From CAYQQU01 sp964419545 (GTDB lineage: Bacteria > Bacteroidota > Bacteroidia > Chitinophagales > Saprospiraceae): DNA of 39,865 nt. Below are positions 8,448 through 16,767 of this stretch, piece by piece. The translations under genes and the position numbers were made by a program. The first letter of the stretch is position 1. Each line of letters starts with the position of its first letter. Location of the stretch: NCBI GenBank assembly GCA_964419545.1, contig CAYQQU010000055.1, forward strand, positions 1 to 39,865. The letters are read 5' to 3'. The notes beneath the pieces were generated by a model. The model worked only from the letters and a program-made list of their open reading frames with translations, ran no database searches and had not been told where the DNA came from.

Positions 8448-9484
8448 CGAAAAGTCTTTCCTTTTACCGCCTGAATCGCCGACCGAAAAACCGGGCGCCG
8501 GTCCGGCTGGCGGTTATCCGGCCTGCAATCCCCCACAAACTCCACTGCCCGCTTCTCCGACCAGGTATACGTTTTTCCCGGCAGGGCGAAGCCGACGTGG
8601 CCGCCGCGCAGGGGCGTTTCCAGGTAAATATACGGATGATTGCGGCAAAGCTCACGCGGCGTGCAATCTTCGTCGAGGATGGGGTCGTTTTCGGCATTGA
8701 CCAAAAGGGTGGGTACGCGGATGCCGGCCATGAAGTTTTTTGCGGAAGCGAACTCGTAGAACGCTTCGGGGCTGTCGAAACCGTTGAGGGGAGCCGTAAA
8801 GTACAGATCGAAGTCGCGCCACACTTCGATCTTTTCGAAATTGCCGAAGTCGATCACCCCGGGAAAGGCTTCGGCTTTCAGGCGCATCTTTTCGCGCAGG
8901 CTGGTCAGAAAACGGTTTTTGTAAAAGCGATTGCCCGGCTGTTCCAGGGTGCGGATGCTGGCCTGCAGATCGCAGGGGGTGGAATAGGCGATGCACCGGC
9001 GGATGGGGTCCGGCGCCGCGGCGCCCTGCAGCCCCAGGTATTTCATGGAGATGCTGCCGCCCATGCTGAAGCCGATGAGGGCGATGGATGCATAATCCTT
9101 GGTGCGCAGAGCGTGCCGGATCACCGCCGCGATGTCGTCGGTATCGCCGTGGTGGTACATGCGCTGGGCGCGGTTCATCTCGCCGCCGCAGGAGCGGCAG
9201 TTCCAGGCGAGGATATCCCAGCCGAGCGCCGCAAACTGGCGGGCCATGCCCTTGATGTAATGCCGTTGGGCGTTCCCTTCCAGGCCGTGCGTCAGGATGA
9301 TGAGCCGGCGCGCCGATCGGTCTATCCAGTCCAGATCCAGAAAGTCGCCGTCGGGCAAATCGATGCGCTCGCGCTCGTAGGGCGCCTCTATCCGGCGGGT
9401 GAGCGCCGGCAGGATGGTCTGCAAATGGCCGTTGAATTGGTAGAAGGGAGGGCGGCGATAGGTGGAGGATGCGATGAGAGCCAT
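8444..9484 (-). CDS. Alpha/beta-fold hydrolase, YheT family
   Basis: A 346-residue predicted hydrolase of the YheT/ABHD1-3 family (UPF0017). The N-terminal RPPFYQFNGHLQTILPAL is a hallmark of the family. The catalytic triad is readable as Ser140 in the nucleophile elbow GFSMGG, Asp267 in NAENDP and His296 in GGHVGF. The oxyanion-loop motif HGLEG lies at 66-70. Relatives act as esterases or lipases with poorly known substrates. It is the first gene of the operon and overlaps sbcD by 4 bp. That pairing is unexplained and may only be transcriptional. No signal peptide is seen, so it is probably cytoplasmic. Confidence 0.93.
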   Translation of the reverse strand: MALIASSTYRRPPFYQFNGHLQTILPALTRRIEAPYERERIDLPDGDFLDLDWIDRSARRLIILTHGLEGNAQRHYIKGMARQFAALGWDILAWNCRSCGGEMNRAQRMYHHGDTDDIAAVIRHALRTKDYASIALIGFSMGGSISMKYLGLQGAAAPDPIRRCIAYSTPCDLQASIRTLEQPGNRFYKNRFLTSLREKMRLKAEAFPGVIDFGNFEKIEVWRDFDLYFTAPLNGFDSPEAFYEFASAKNFMAGIRVPTLLVNAENDPILDEDCTPRELCRNHPYIYLETPLRGGHVGFALPGKTYTWSEKRAVEFVGDCRPDNRQPDRRPVFRSAIQAVKGKTFR

Positions 9485-9629
9485 GACGGTTGTTTTTTGG
9501 TCGTTGGTCTTTGGTTTTCGGCGCCCTGATGTTGAAAGAGCAAAGGTTTAGTAACCGGTGCTTTGGTCACGTTCTGATCAAATGGTTTCCGGAAGGTGGC
9601 GGCATTCGTTCCTGCCTTTCGTTATTGCG

Positions 9630-11237
9630 TCACCTGGTTTCGCTTTCCGCTTTGGTTTCGTAGTATTCTTTGGAGGCGCGTTCGGGGGATATCCCTGCTA
9701 TCCGGTCGCCTTCGGCGACGATGTAATAATGGATATTGGGACCGAATTCCAGGGTGGCGCCCCAGATGCCGTCGCCCGCCATCTGGTCGTTATGGCCGCT
9801 ATCGTCGAACATTTCGATGCGCTGGAACGATTGGTAAGGTTCGTAGCGGTAGAAGAGCCAGGCCCGGTCAGCGCCTTCGATGCGGGCGTTAAACCCGATG
9901 ATGTCTCCGTAGTCGATATGCGCTATTTCGGTGATGGCCGGCGGCGGCAGTTCCAGGAGCGGATGGGCGAGCAGGTATTCCGCCCGCTTATCCATCAGTT
10001 CGGTGAGGCCGATGATGCTCGAGCGGTCGGCTTTCGCGGTTTGGTGGAGGTTTTGGCGAAACGCTTCGTAAGTGTACAATTTATTGGAATCGCTCTTCAC
10101 CAGCGGATCGATCATGGCCTGCACTTCCAGGGCGCGCTTCAGGAAGAGGCTGTCGGTGAAGTTCTCCTCCACGATGGTTTTGATGTGGGCCACGTAGATC
10201 TTGCGGTAGAGGTCGTTGCGCAGCAATTCCACGATGAGCGGCCGTTTCGGGTTTTTCTGTTTGTAGTGGATAAAGGGGCTCATCGTCTGCATCTCCTCGT
10301 TGGAGAGCGTCTTGTCGAGGCCGGTGTACCGGAAGCCGCCCAGCGACAGGTTCATATCCCAGATGAGGGGGTGGAAAACGTTGAAGGTGTCCCGATAGAG
10401 ATAGTAATTGTGGCAAAGGCGCCCGATGTAGCTGTCGAGGTTGACCATGACGTTGTCGAAGGCGAGCATCCACAGGGTCTGGTCGATGTCCAGCACTTCT
10501 TCCAGTCGCTCCGGCTCGTGGTTGAGGATGCGCGCCAGTTCGATGAGTTCCGACCAGCCGTCATCGGTTTCTTTTTCGTAAAGCCCCTTGTAGCAGTCTT
10601 TGTCGTCGCCCAAATACATCAGGGAAGCTTTATCCCCTTCGGGGCAGTCGTCGGGCGCTTCGTGGCTCCAATCGGGATCGCATTTGAACATAATGCCGTC
10701 GTTGTACCCGAAGTACTCGTCGAGGAATTCATTGTCGATGTCCTCGGTGGCGTTGTACAACCCCAGGTAGCGGTCATTCACCCACAGTTGAGCGTAGTTG
10801 GCCCGGGGCGCGGGCATGTACTTGCGGGCGATCTCATAGGAGAGCACTTCGCGCAGGAAGCTGGGATCGCGAAAGACGTTGGAGAGTTTCAGCTTTTCAT
10901 AGCCGCCGGGCATGGCCTGGTCGTCGTGGATATGGTCGGTTTTGATGTTGAACGGCAACTTCGAGGAGCCGGACTTGCGAACGTTGAAGTAGCTGCTGTT
11001 GCCTTTGTAACGGATGCCGCAGTCGGGATACCGGACGCCGTTGACGACCACATCGCCGGTCACCCGTTCATCGTCGCCCTGCTGTTTGAGCGAATCGAGG
11101 ATATGTTCCCAGTTGTCGGATTCGAAATAAACGCGCACCTGCAGGATGGTATCGATATCAAAGATCGTCTGAGCGGCGGCCGGTCCGGTACAGCAACCGA
11201 AAAGCACCAGTAAAGGGAGGATTTTTCTGCGTATCAT
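9630..11237 (-). CDS. Secreted CotH-family protein (copy 1)
   Basis: A 535-residue protein with a Sec signal peptide (MIRRKILPLLVLFGCC, cut near AAAQ at about 22). The body matches the CotH protein-kinase-like fold: an N-terminal strand region (QVRVYFESDNW), RYKGNSSYF, KLPFNIK, SFLREVLSYEIARKY, NYAQLWVNDRYLGLYNATEDID, then the late catalytic region NYYLYRD...WDMNLSLGG. A C-terminal Ig-like domain (from about 435) carries the acidic motif DDSGHNDQMAGDGIWGA, which resembles calcium-binding loops. No type IX sorting domain is evident. Spore-coat CotH is an atypical kinase; secreted bacteroidal members are uncharacterised. It is the downstream member of a tandem pair, 128 bp from its paralogue. 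Confidence 0.92.
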   Translation of the reverse strand: MIRRKILPLLVLFGCCTGPAAAQTIFDIDTILQVRVYFESDNWEHILDSLKQQGDDERVTGDVVVNGVRYPDCGIRYKGNSSYFNVRKSGSSKLPFNIKTDHIHDDQAMPGGYEKLKLSNVFRDPSFLREVLSYEIARKYMPAPRANYAQLWVNDRYLGLYNATEDIDNEFLDEYFGYNDGIMFKCDPDWSHEAPDDCPEGDKASLMYLGDDKDCYKGLYEKETDDGWSELIELARILNHEPERLEEVLDIDQTLWMLAFDNVMVNLDSYIGRLCHNYYLYRDTFNVFHPLIWDMNLSLGGFRYTGLDKTLSNEEMQTMSPFIHYKQKNPKRPLIVELLRNDLYRKIYVAHIKTIVEENFTDSLFLKRALEVQAMIDPLVKSDSNKLYTYEAFRQNLHQTAKADRSSIIGLTELMDKRAEYLLAHPLLELPPPAITEIAHIDYGDIIGFNARIEGADRAWLFYRYEPYQSFQRIEMFDDSGHNDQMAGDGIWGATLEFGPNIHYYIVAEGDRIAGISPERASKEYYETKAESETR

Positions 11238-11292
11238 GGTCTTGAATTAATCGCTTGTACGGAGCTTGCTCCAGCCAAGCTCGAAACCACAA

Positions 11293-11318
11293 CACCTAAG
11301 CCGCGAACGACTTAGGTG
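11293..11318. terminator. Hairpin between the two CotH-family genes
   Basis: CACCTAAG (11293-11300) and CTTAGGTG (11311-11318) form a perfect 8-bp stem with a 10-nt loop, in the gap between the two minus-strand CotH genes. No T-run follows on the minus strand, so it may attenuate or stabilise the transcript instead of terminating it. A smaller palindrome, GGAGC-TT-GCTCC, lies next to it (11261-11272). Confidence 0.4.
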
Positions 11319-11365
11319 CTGTGCTATGGTGATGTCTGGCCCCGGCCGGCCGTCGCTCGACGGCT

Positions 11366-12985
11366 TTATTGATTCAGCTCTTCCAGGCTGATCCGGTGCC
11401 GTTCGTACATATACCGCTGCGGATCGTAGCTGACCAGTTTGGCGTTTTCTGCATAGATGTAGAATTCGATAGCGCGGGACCCGGCGCCGGGCAGGATCTC
11501 CACTCCGTAGACGCCGTCGTCGGCCTCCCCGTCGTGATGGACGCCGTCGTCGTACATGGTAACGTCCCGAAAGTCTTCGTCGTCCTGATAACGATAGAAC
11601 AGGCGCACCCGCTTCGTGTAGTTGTCCACTTTAACGGAGATCTTGAAGCTTTCCACCAGCTCGCTCGACAGGCGTTGGCGACGGGCTACTTCCAGATCAG
11701 TGATCTCGGGCGGGATCACCGAGAGGTCGGGATGTTTTTTCAGGTACTGGTAGCGCGCTTCCGTGAAGGTGATGATCCCGGGGATGCGGCTGCGCTTCCC
11801 GGTGACGTTTTCCAGGCTTCCTTCAAACTCCTCGACGGAGTAGAACGAATTTTTGTCCTCTGCGAAAGCTTCCTCGATGTTGGCCTGCAATTCCCGGGCC
11901 TGTTCCGCGACCTTGTCGTTTTTAAAATAATCGTAAACAATGCGCCGCAGGTGCGACAGATAGAGTTTTCGGTGGTGCTCGTCTTCCAGCAATTGGCTGA
12001 TCAGCGGTTTGTACGGATTATCGATATGGAGCAGCGGATCGAGCTCCTCCAGTTGTTTCATCTTCAGGTCGGAGCCTACACCCGTATTTTTATAGCTGCC
12101 GAAAGCCAGGTTGAGGTCGTAGATGATCGGATTGAACTGCCCGTTTTCGTCCTTGTAGAGGTAAAAATTATTGCTGTACTGGCCCAGGTAGCTGCTCAGG
12201 TTGACCAGCGCGTTGTTAAAAGCCAGCATCCAGAGCGTACGGTCTACGTTGAGGACCTCGTCGATGCGGTCGGGCTCCTTTTCGAGCACGCGCGTCAGCT
12301 CGATCAGATCGTCCCAGCCGGTTTCGGAAAGCAGTTCGAAGTTGTGCAGGTAACACTTGGCGTTCTCTTCGTACTGAAGAGAACCGAAAACGCCTTTTTT
12401 GCACCCTTCCGGCGTTTTCACGTCGAGGCGGGGAGCACAGCGCACAAAGGTGCCGTCGCTGGAGCCGAAGTTGTCTTCCAGGAATTTCTGTTCGATGACT
12501 TCCACGCTGACGAAAAGGCCGTAGTAGTCGTCATTGATGTAGACGCGGGCGTAGTTGGCGCGGGGCGCCGGCATGTACTGACGCGCGATCTCGTAGCCCA
12601 GCACTTCGCGCACCATGCTCGGGTCGCGCAGGGCGCTCGACAGCTTCATCGACCGGTTGCCCAGGTAATCCTGGTTCTGTTTGATGAAGTTGAGTTTCAG
12701 GTAGAGGCCGTTGCGGGGAGAACCCGGCTGGAAGGATCGGCTGCCGATGTAGCGCACTCCCACGTCCTGCAGGTCCACCTCGTTGAGGGTGACGTTGCCG
12801 AGCAGCAGTTCGTCGCCGTTGAAGCGAAGCGAATCGAGCAGGTAGCGCCAGTCTTCCTGCTCGAAGGTAATGCGGATCTCCTGAATGGTGTTGGTTTCGT
12901 AAAAGCCCGTCTGTTGCTCATCCTGCGCTATCAAGCTAAAGGAAAAGAGGGAAAGACAAAAAGAGAGTATACCTATTCTTTTCAT
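11366..12985 (-). CDS. Secreted CotH-family protein (copy 2)
   Basis: A 539-residue paralogue of the next gene, with a signal peptide (MKRIGILSFCLSLFSFSLIA, cut before QDEQ). The same landmarks appear in order: IRITFEQEDWRYLLDSLRF, VRYIGSRSF, LYLKLNF, DPSMVREVLGYEIARQYMPAPRANYA, then NNFYLYKD and YDLNLAFGSY. The last replaces the WDMN of copy 1 with YDLN. The C-terminal Ig-like domain has the acidic loop YDDGVHHDGEADDGVYG. The strong shared stretch EIARxYMPAPRANYA supports duplication from one ancestor. Function is unknown beyond the CotH kinase-like fold; export to the periplasm or cell surface is likely. Confidence 0.92.
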   Translation of the reverse strand: MKRIGILSFCLSLFSFSLIAQDEQQTGFYETNTIQEIRITFEQEDWRYLLDSLRFNGDELLLGNVTLNEVDLQDVGVRYIGSRSFQPGSPRNGLYLKLNFIKQNQDYLGNRSMKLSSALRDPSMVREVLGYEIARQYMPAPRANYARVYINDDYYGLFVSVEVIEQKFLEDNFGSSDGTFVRCAPRLDVKTPEGCKKGVFGSLQYEENAKCYLHNFELLSETGWDDLIELTRVLEKEPDRIDEVLNVDRTLWMLAFNNALVNLSSYLGQYSNNFYLYKDENGQFNPIIYDLNLAFGSYKNTGVGSDLKMKQLEELDPLLHIDNPYKPLISQLLEDEHHRKLYLSHLRRIVYDYFKNDKVAEQARELQANIEEAFAEDKNSFYSVEEFEGSLENVTGKRSRIPGIITFTEARYQYLKKHPDLSVIPPEITDLEVARRQRLSSELVESFKISVKVDNYTKRVRLFYRYQDDEDFRDVTMYDDGVHHDGEADDGVYGVEILPGAGSRAIEFYIYAENAKLVSYDPQRYMYERHRISLEELNQ

Positions 12986-13109
12986 GTGATCGGGTATGCT
13001 TGACGAATTTTTTGTTTCGCAATATTAAAAAATAAATTCAGAAAGCACCTTGCCCCTTACCTACTTTAAACCGCTAACTTCGTGTGTGGTCGGTTGGCCG
13101 CCTCAACGG

Positions 13110-13331
13110 TCAGCCGAACAGCTGCATGAGGTGCAACACCAGATTGGCCGTCATCAGGAGGATCAGAAGCGCGGCCGCGATGCCCAGCCACCATTTGTTG
13201 CGAGCGCGGAAAGCTTCCGCCCGCGCTTTGGCTTCGGGATCTTGGGTGCGCAGGTAGCCGAAGGAAAACAGCAGCAGGTACACCCCCAGCACCAAAAATA
13301 ACAATTCGAAAAGCAATCCCAGGTATTCCAT
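13110..13331 (-). CDS. Small two-helix membrane protein
   Basis: A 73-residue protein with two hydrophobic helices (about 3-26 and 48-70), separated by a charged loop rich in Arg, Lys and Glu (TQDPEAKARAEAFRARNKWW). The start ATG lies 30 bp after the stop of the asparaginase-like gene on the same strand, suggesting one transcript. No family is recognised. It is kept as real because of its codon quality, clean membrane topology and close spacing. Confidence 0.65.
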   Translation of the reverse strand: MEYLGLLFELLFLVLGVYLLLFSFGYLRTQDPEAKARAEAFRARNKWWLGIAAALLILLMTANLVLHLMQLFG

Positions 13332-13361
13332 GATCCTGATGTTTTAGGGCCGAACAAGCGC

Positions 13362-13862
13362 TCAGCCGGCGTCCGCCTCTTCGAAATAGCCCGTTTTCAC
13401 GTTTTTCCGCACCCGGTCCCAGGGAAAGTAACGACCGTTCATCACCACGTAGATCCCCGGGCTCAGCACCTGCACGAAAGCCAAAGCGCTGCCCAAATTA
13501 AAAAAACCATCGGAAGAAGTACCGAAAGCATAAGGGATCATCGCGCCGGTAAGCACCACGGTCTTAGCTTCGTCGATGCCGGCCGCAGCCAGGTAATGGG
13601 CAGTTTCTACCATGCGGTCGGTGCCGTGGGTGACGATGATGTAGTGGCGGCGAGACCGGCGGCAGTTGTGGGCGATAATTTCGCGATCGGCCTCGGTCAT
13701 TTCCAGGCTATCGACCATCATCAGGGTCTTGACGTCGATGTCGAGGGTGCAACGCCCGCGGTCGAACATCTTCGGCAGGTGGGTGTCCCGAAAATACAAC
13801 TCGCCGTGGATATAATCGTATTCTTTATCGAATGTGCCTCCGGTCACGAAAACCTGAATCAT
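13362..13862 (-). CDS. Single-domain asparaginase-like protein
   Basis: A 166-residue protein matching only the N-terminal domain of L-asparaginase/GatD-type enzymes. It has the first catalytic threonine motif TGGTFDKEY (T10 region) and the second, THGTDRM (78-84). LTGAMIPYAFGTSSDGFFNLGSA matches the region after the second motif in the family. Full asparaginases are about 330 residues with a second domain. Here that domain is missing and there is no sign of a frameshift, so it is a known short form rather than a broken gene. It has no signal peptide and is followed closely by a small membrane protein gene. The substrate is unknown. Confidence 0.88.
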   Translation of the reverse strand: MIQVFVTGGTFDKEYDYIHGELYFRDTHLPKMFDRGRCTLDIDVKTLMMVDSLEMTEADREIIAHNCRRSRRHYIIVTHGTDRMVETAHYLAAAGIDEAKTVVLTGAMIPYAFGTSSDGFFNLGSALAFVQVLSPGIYVVMNGRYFPWDRVRKNVKTGYFEEADAG

Positions 13863-14114
13863 GGGCCGAGTGAATTATTCCTGTGTAAAAAAAATAGGCG
13901 CACGAGCGGCGCCGGCATCCCGTTCTCCGGCTGTCCGGGATAAAGGTAATACTCTGAATTTGTTTAAAGGTATAACTTTGGAGCCCGGATGGACTTTTTC
14001 GTAAAACCGGCAAATACCCGTTGGGTAAAACGGTGAAGCCACCCTGTATCGAGCAGGACGGCTTCGATAGTATATCGGAAAACAACAATGTCTGACAATG
14101 CCGATCAGCGGCTC

Positions 14115-14585
14115 CTAGCAGACCTTATCGGCGCAATAGGAGCTGGCGAAAGCATCGGGTTTGGCTTTGAAGACGAAGCCCATCCCGAGGATGTAGCCCA
14201 TCGCCTCCTTCAGCGCGGTGTTCGACTGGAAGTGCGGATCGGTATTGATATCCGCGTGTACTTCCAGCGCCACGTCGTACTTGTCCAACAGATCGCACAG
14301 CTGGTAAGCCACTTCCACCGACATGGCTACCTCGCTGATCATGCGTTCGCGCAAGGTCATGCGCCGGTGTTCTCTGCGATTGTGGATGTACATGAAGCCC
14401 CCCTTTTTTTCGCGCAGGAATACGATTACCGTCGCGTATTCGACGACGCCACCCCGCACCTGTGAATCGGAGCCGATGCAGACCTTGAGCTTATGCCCCT
14501 TCTCCATTTCCTGGATCAGGGCCTGCTCTACTGCATCTTTGATCGGAAGGTCAATTTTCTGACCATTTAATCGACGCCACTTCAT
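14115..14585 (-). CDS. YkuK-family RNase H-fold protein
   Basis: A 156-residue protein of the YkuK (DUF458) family, which has an RNase H-like fold. The first strand carries the acidic CIGSDSQ (D40), and later acidic positions include SVEVAYQLCDLLDKYD and EVHADINTD. The remaining landmarks, such as NTALKEAMGYILGMGF near the C-terminus, also fit. The biochemical activity of the family is not established; a nuclease role is predicted from the fold. It starts in a 226-bp AT-rich gap and is divergent from the photolyase-like gene. Confidence 0.88.
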   Translation of the reverse strand: MKWRRLNGQKIDLPIKDAVEQALIQEMEKGHKLKVCIGSDSQVRGGVVEYATVIVFLREKKGGFMYIHNRREHRRMTLRERMISEVAMSVEVAYQLCDLLDKYDVALEVHADINTDPHFQSNTALKEAMGYILGMGFVFKAKPDAFASSYCADKVC

Positions 14586-14811
14586 GGTTTGAGCGTTTTG
14601 CCTAAATTTAAAAAAACCTGCTCCAAAGGAAACAATTTTATAAAAATTTAAGCCAGAATTAATTTTTGATTAACAAAATGCTAAACAGTTATTCCTTTAG
14701 AGATGGTTCCCTTTTGCCAAATTTTTTTGTCTTTCGGATCGATCCCGCCCGGGCAGGTATTTTACAAGTGAAATAACAAACCATGCCGGCCCAGGGTTGT
14801 TACACTGAGCG

Positions 14812-16296
14812 GTGCGACAAAAGATCAATATCGTCTGGCTAAAGCGCGACCTGCGCTTGCGCGATCACGCGCCCTTGCGAGCAGCGGCGTCGGAACCGTT
14901 ACCGGCGCTGCTGCTCTACCTTTTCGAACCCAGCCTCATGCGGCACGAAGACAGCGACCTGCGCCACTGGCGCTTCGTCTGGCAGTCGCTCGCCGATATG
15001 AGCCGGTCGCTGCGGGAATGCGGTCATCACCTCCTGATCGCCCACCGGGAAGCGTCGGAAGCCTTCGAGCTCCTGGATCGGCAGTTTCACATTCATCGAG
15101 TGTTCAGCTACCAGGAAATCGGCGTTCGCCTCACCTACGACCGCGATCTGCAACTGGCGGATTTTTTTCGCCAACGCGATATCTGCTGGCGGGAGTTTCC
15201 CTTCTCAGGTATCTCGCGGGGCCGCAGCCACCGCGAGGGCTGGAAAGAAGAGTGGCGCCGCCGGATGGAGGCGGAGCCGGATCGCGTCGACTTTCACCGG
15301 TTGCGCACCCTCGCGCTTCCCTCCCACGCGGAATGGCGCCGCCGACTGGCAGGCGCTCCGCTGCCGGCCACTCTGCAGGAAGCGCCGCCGCAAATACAGC
15401 CGGGGGGCGAACATCGCGCCTGGCAGTACCTGCGGAGCTTTTTCTCCGAGCGGATCGACGGCTATTCGCGCCTCATCTCCAAGCCGCTGGCCGCCCGGCG
15501 CAGTTGCAGCCGCCTCTCCCCCTACCTGGCCTGGGGCAATTTGTCACTGCGCCAGGTGTACCAGTACGCCCAGGCCCACCAGTCTGCTGTTCGCCAACCC
15601 CGCGATTTTCTCAACTTTACCGCCCGCCTGCGCTGGCGCGATCACTTCATCCAGAAGTTCGAGAGCGAGTGCCGGATGGAATTCGAAAATATCAATCCGG
15701 CTTTCGACGGCTTGCGCGACGCCTTCGACGAAGCCAAGTTCCGGGCCTGGACGGAGGGGCAGACCGGCATCCCTCTCGTCGACGCCTGTATGCGCTGTGT
15801 TAAGGCTACCGGCTACCTCAACTTCCGCATGCGGGCGATGATCGTCTCTTTCTGGACGCATACCCTATGGCAGCCCTGGCAGCCGGCCGCGCGCTATCTC
15901 GCCGGTATGTGGCTCGACTACGAGCCCGGCATCCACTATCCGCAAATGCAGATGCAGGCCGGCGTTACCGGCATCAATACTATCCGCATTTACAACCCGG
16001 TGTTCAATTCGCACAAGCACGACCCGTACGGCGACTTTATCCGGAAATGGACGCCCGAACTGAACCGCCTGCCTGACCATCTGCTGCACGCGCCCTGGGA
16101 AATCCCGCCCCTGGAACGACAATTCCTGGGCTTCCGGCTGGGAATCGACTACCCGGCGCCCATGGTCGACCTGAAAACGGCGGCCCGCTACGCTACCGAT
16201 CAGCTCTACGCCGTCAAAAAGGGAGATTCGGCCCGAAGAGCGGGCGAGCGGATCAAGGCCAAACACGTCAATCCGGGGGAAAAGCGACAGGAATAG
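14812..16296 (+). CDS. Divergent cryptochrome/photolyase-family flavoprotein
   Basis: A 494-residue protein with a photolyase antenna domain (INIVWLKRDLRLRDHAPL) and a C-terminal FAD domain (CSRLSPYLAWGNLSLRQV at 232-249, LRWRDHFIQ at 273-281, WTEGQTGIPLVDACMR at 313-328). The start is GTG: an in-frame TGA lies just upstream and the family N-terminus begins here. Against remembered E. coli photolyase, the tryptophan triad is mostly lost: the W306 position is Tyr335 (TGYLNF), W359 is kept as Trp356 (QPWQPAARY), and W382 appears to be Pro377 (HYPQMQMQAGVTG). The usual WxWxxxTGTDAxPYFRIFNP is replaced by QMQMQAGVTGINTIRIYNP. DNA repair or light sensing are both possible. It leads a run with two downstream genes. 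Confidence 0.92.
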   Translation: MRQKINIVWLKRDLRLRDHAPLRAAASEPLPALLLYLFEPSLMRHEDSDLRHWRFVWQSLADMSRSLRECGHHLLIAHREASEAFELLDRQFHIHRVFSYQEIGVRLTYDRDLQLADFFRQRDICWREFPFSGISRGRSHREGWKEEWRRRMEAEPDRVDFHRLRTLALPSHAEWRRRLAGAPLPATLQEAPPQIQPGGEHRAWQYLRSFFSERIDGYSRLISKPLAARRSCSRLSPYLAWGNLSLRQVYQYAQAHQSAVRQPRDFLNFTARLRWRDHFIQKFESECRMEFENINPAFDGLRDAFDEAKFRAWTEGQTGIPLVDACMRCVKATGYLNFRMRAMIVSFWTHTLWQPWQPAARYLAGMWLDYEPGIHYPQMQMQAGVTGINTIRIYNPVFNSHKHDPYGDFIRKWTPELNRLPDHLLHAPWEIPPLERQFLGFRLGIDYPAPMVDLKTAARYATDQLYAVKKGDSARRAGERIKAKHVNPGEKRQE

Positions 16297-16329
16297 GGGT
16301 ATTTCCTTTTTGTTGAAAACTATTCGGTA

Positions 16330-16767
16330 ATGGAAAAAACTTACCTGTGCGTTTACGGAACGTTGATGCGAGGCATCCATTCGTCAAAAACGAAACTGCT
16401 CGGGCGCTATGGCCGCTTTGCCGGTGAAACGGAGATTCCCGGACGCTTGTACGACCTGGGCAGCTATCCCGGCCTGGTCTATGACCCGGAGGCCGAAAAG
16501 CAGGTGCGCGGGCACGTTTTCGAACTGACGGAGCCCGAACGCGTCCTGCCCATCCTCGACGAATACGAAGGCGTCGACCCGAAACGGCCGGAAGCCGGGC
16601 CTTACCTCCGGATACGGGTCGACCTGCCGGTAGCGGGAGAAGGGCGGCCTTGCTGGCTGTATCCTTACATTTGGCCCACCGATGGGTTTGCACGGATCGA
16701 ATCGGGGGACTATCTTGCGTATTTGCCGACCCGGCCCGAACATTTGAAATTTATCCGATCCGCCTGA
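16330..16767 (+). CDS. Gamma-glutamylcyclotransferase-like (AIG2) protein
   Basis: A 145-residue protein of the GGCT/AIG2 fold. The substrate-binding loop YGTLMRG lies at 9-15, and the catalytic-glutamate region is LDEYEGVDP. Members release 5-oxoproline from gamma-glutamyl compounds; the exact substrate cannot be read from sequence. It starts 33 bp after the photolyase-like gene, and its TGA shares one base with the ATG of the next gene (TGATG), so the three genes are probably one operon with coupled translation at this junction. Confidence 0.92.
   Translation: MEKTYLCVYGTLMRGIHSSKTKLLGRYGRFAGETEIPGRLYDLGSYPGLVYDPEAEKQVRGHVFELTEPERVLPILDEYEGVDPKRPEAGPYLRIRVDLPVAGEGRPCWLYPYIWPTDGFARIESGDYLAYLPTRPEHLKFIRSA

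Noticed and set aside
9558..13003. Plus-strand open frames of about 550 codons opposite both CotH-family genes
   Set aside because: They mirror the true minus-strand genes, have no recognisable domains, and are rich in Val/His/Phe as expected of antisense frames.
13825..14088. An 87-codon minus-strand frame upstream of the asparaginase-like gene
   Set aside because: It overlaps the true gene start, has no domain, and its composition is not protein-like.
14590..14640. A bacteroidal promoter (-33 TTG, -7 TAAATTTA) before the YkuK-type gene
   Set aside because: The spacing is 22 rather than the usual 19-21 and the region is AT-rich, so chance matches are expected.
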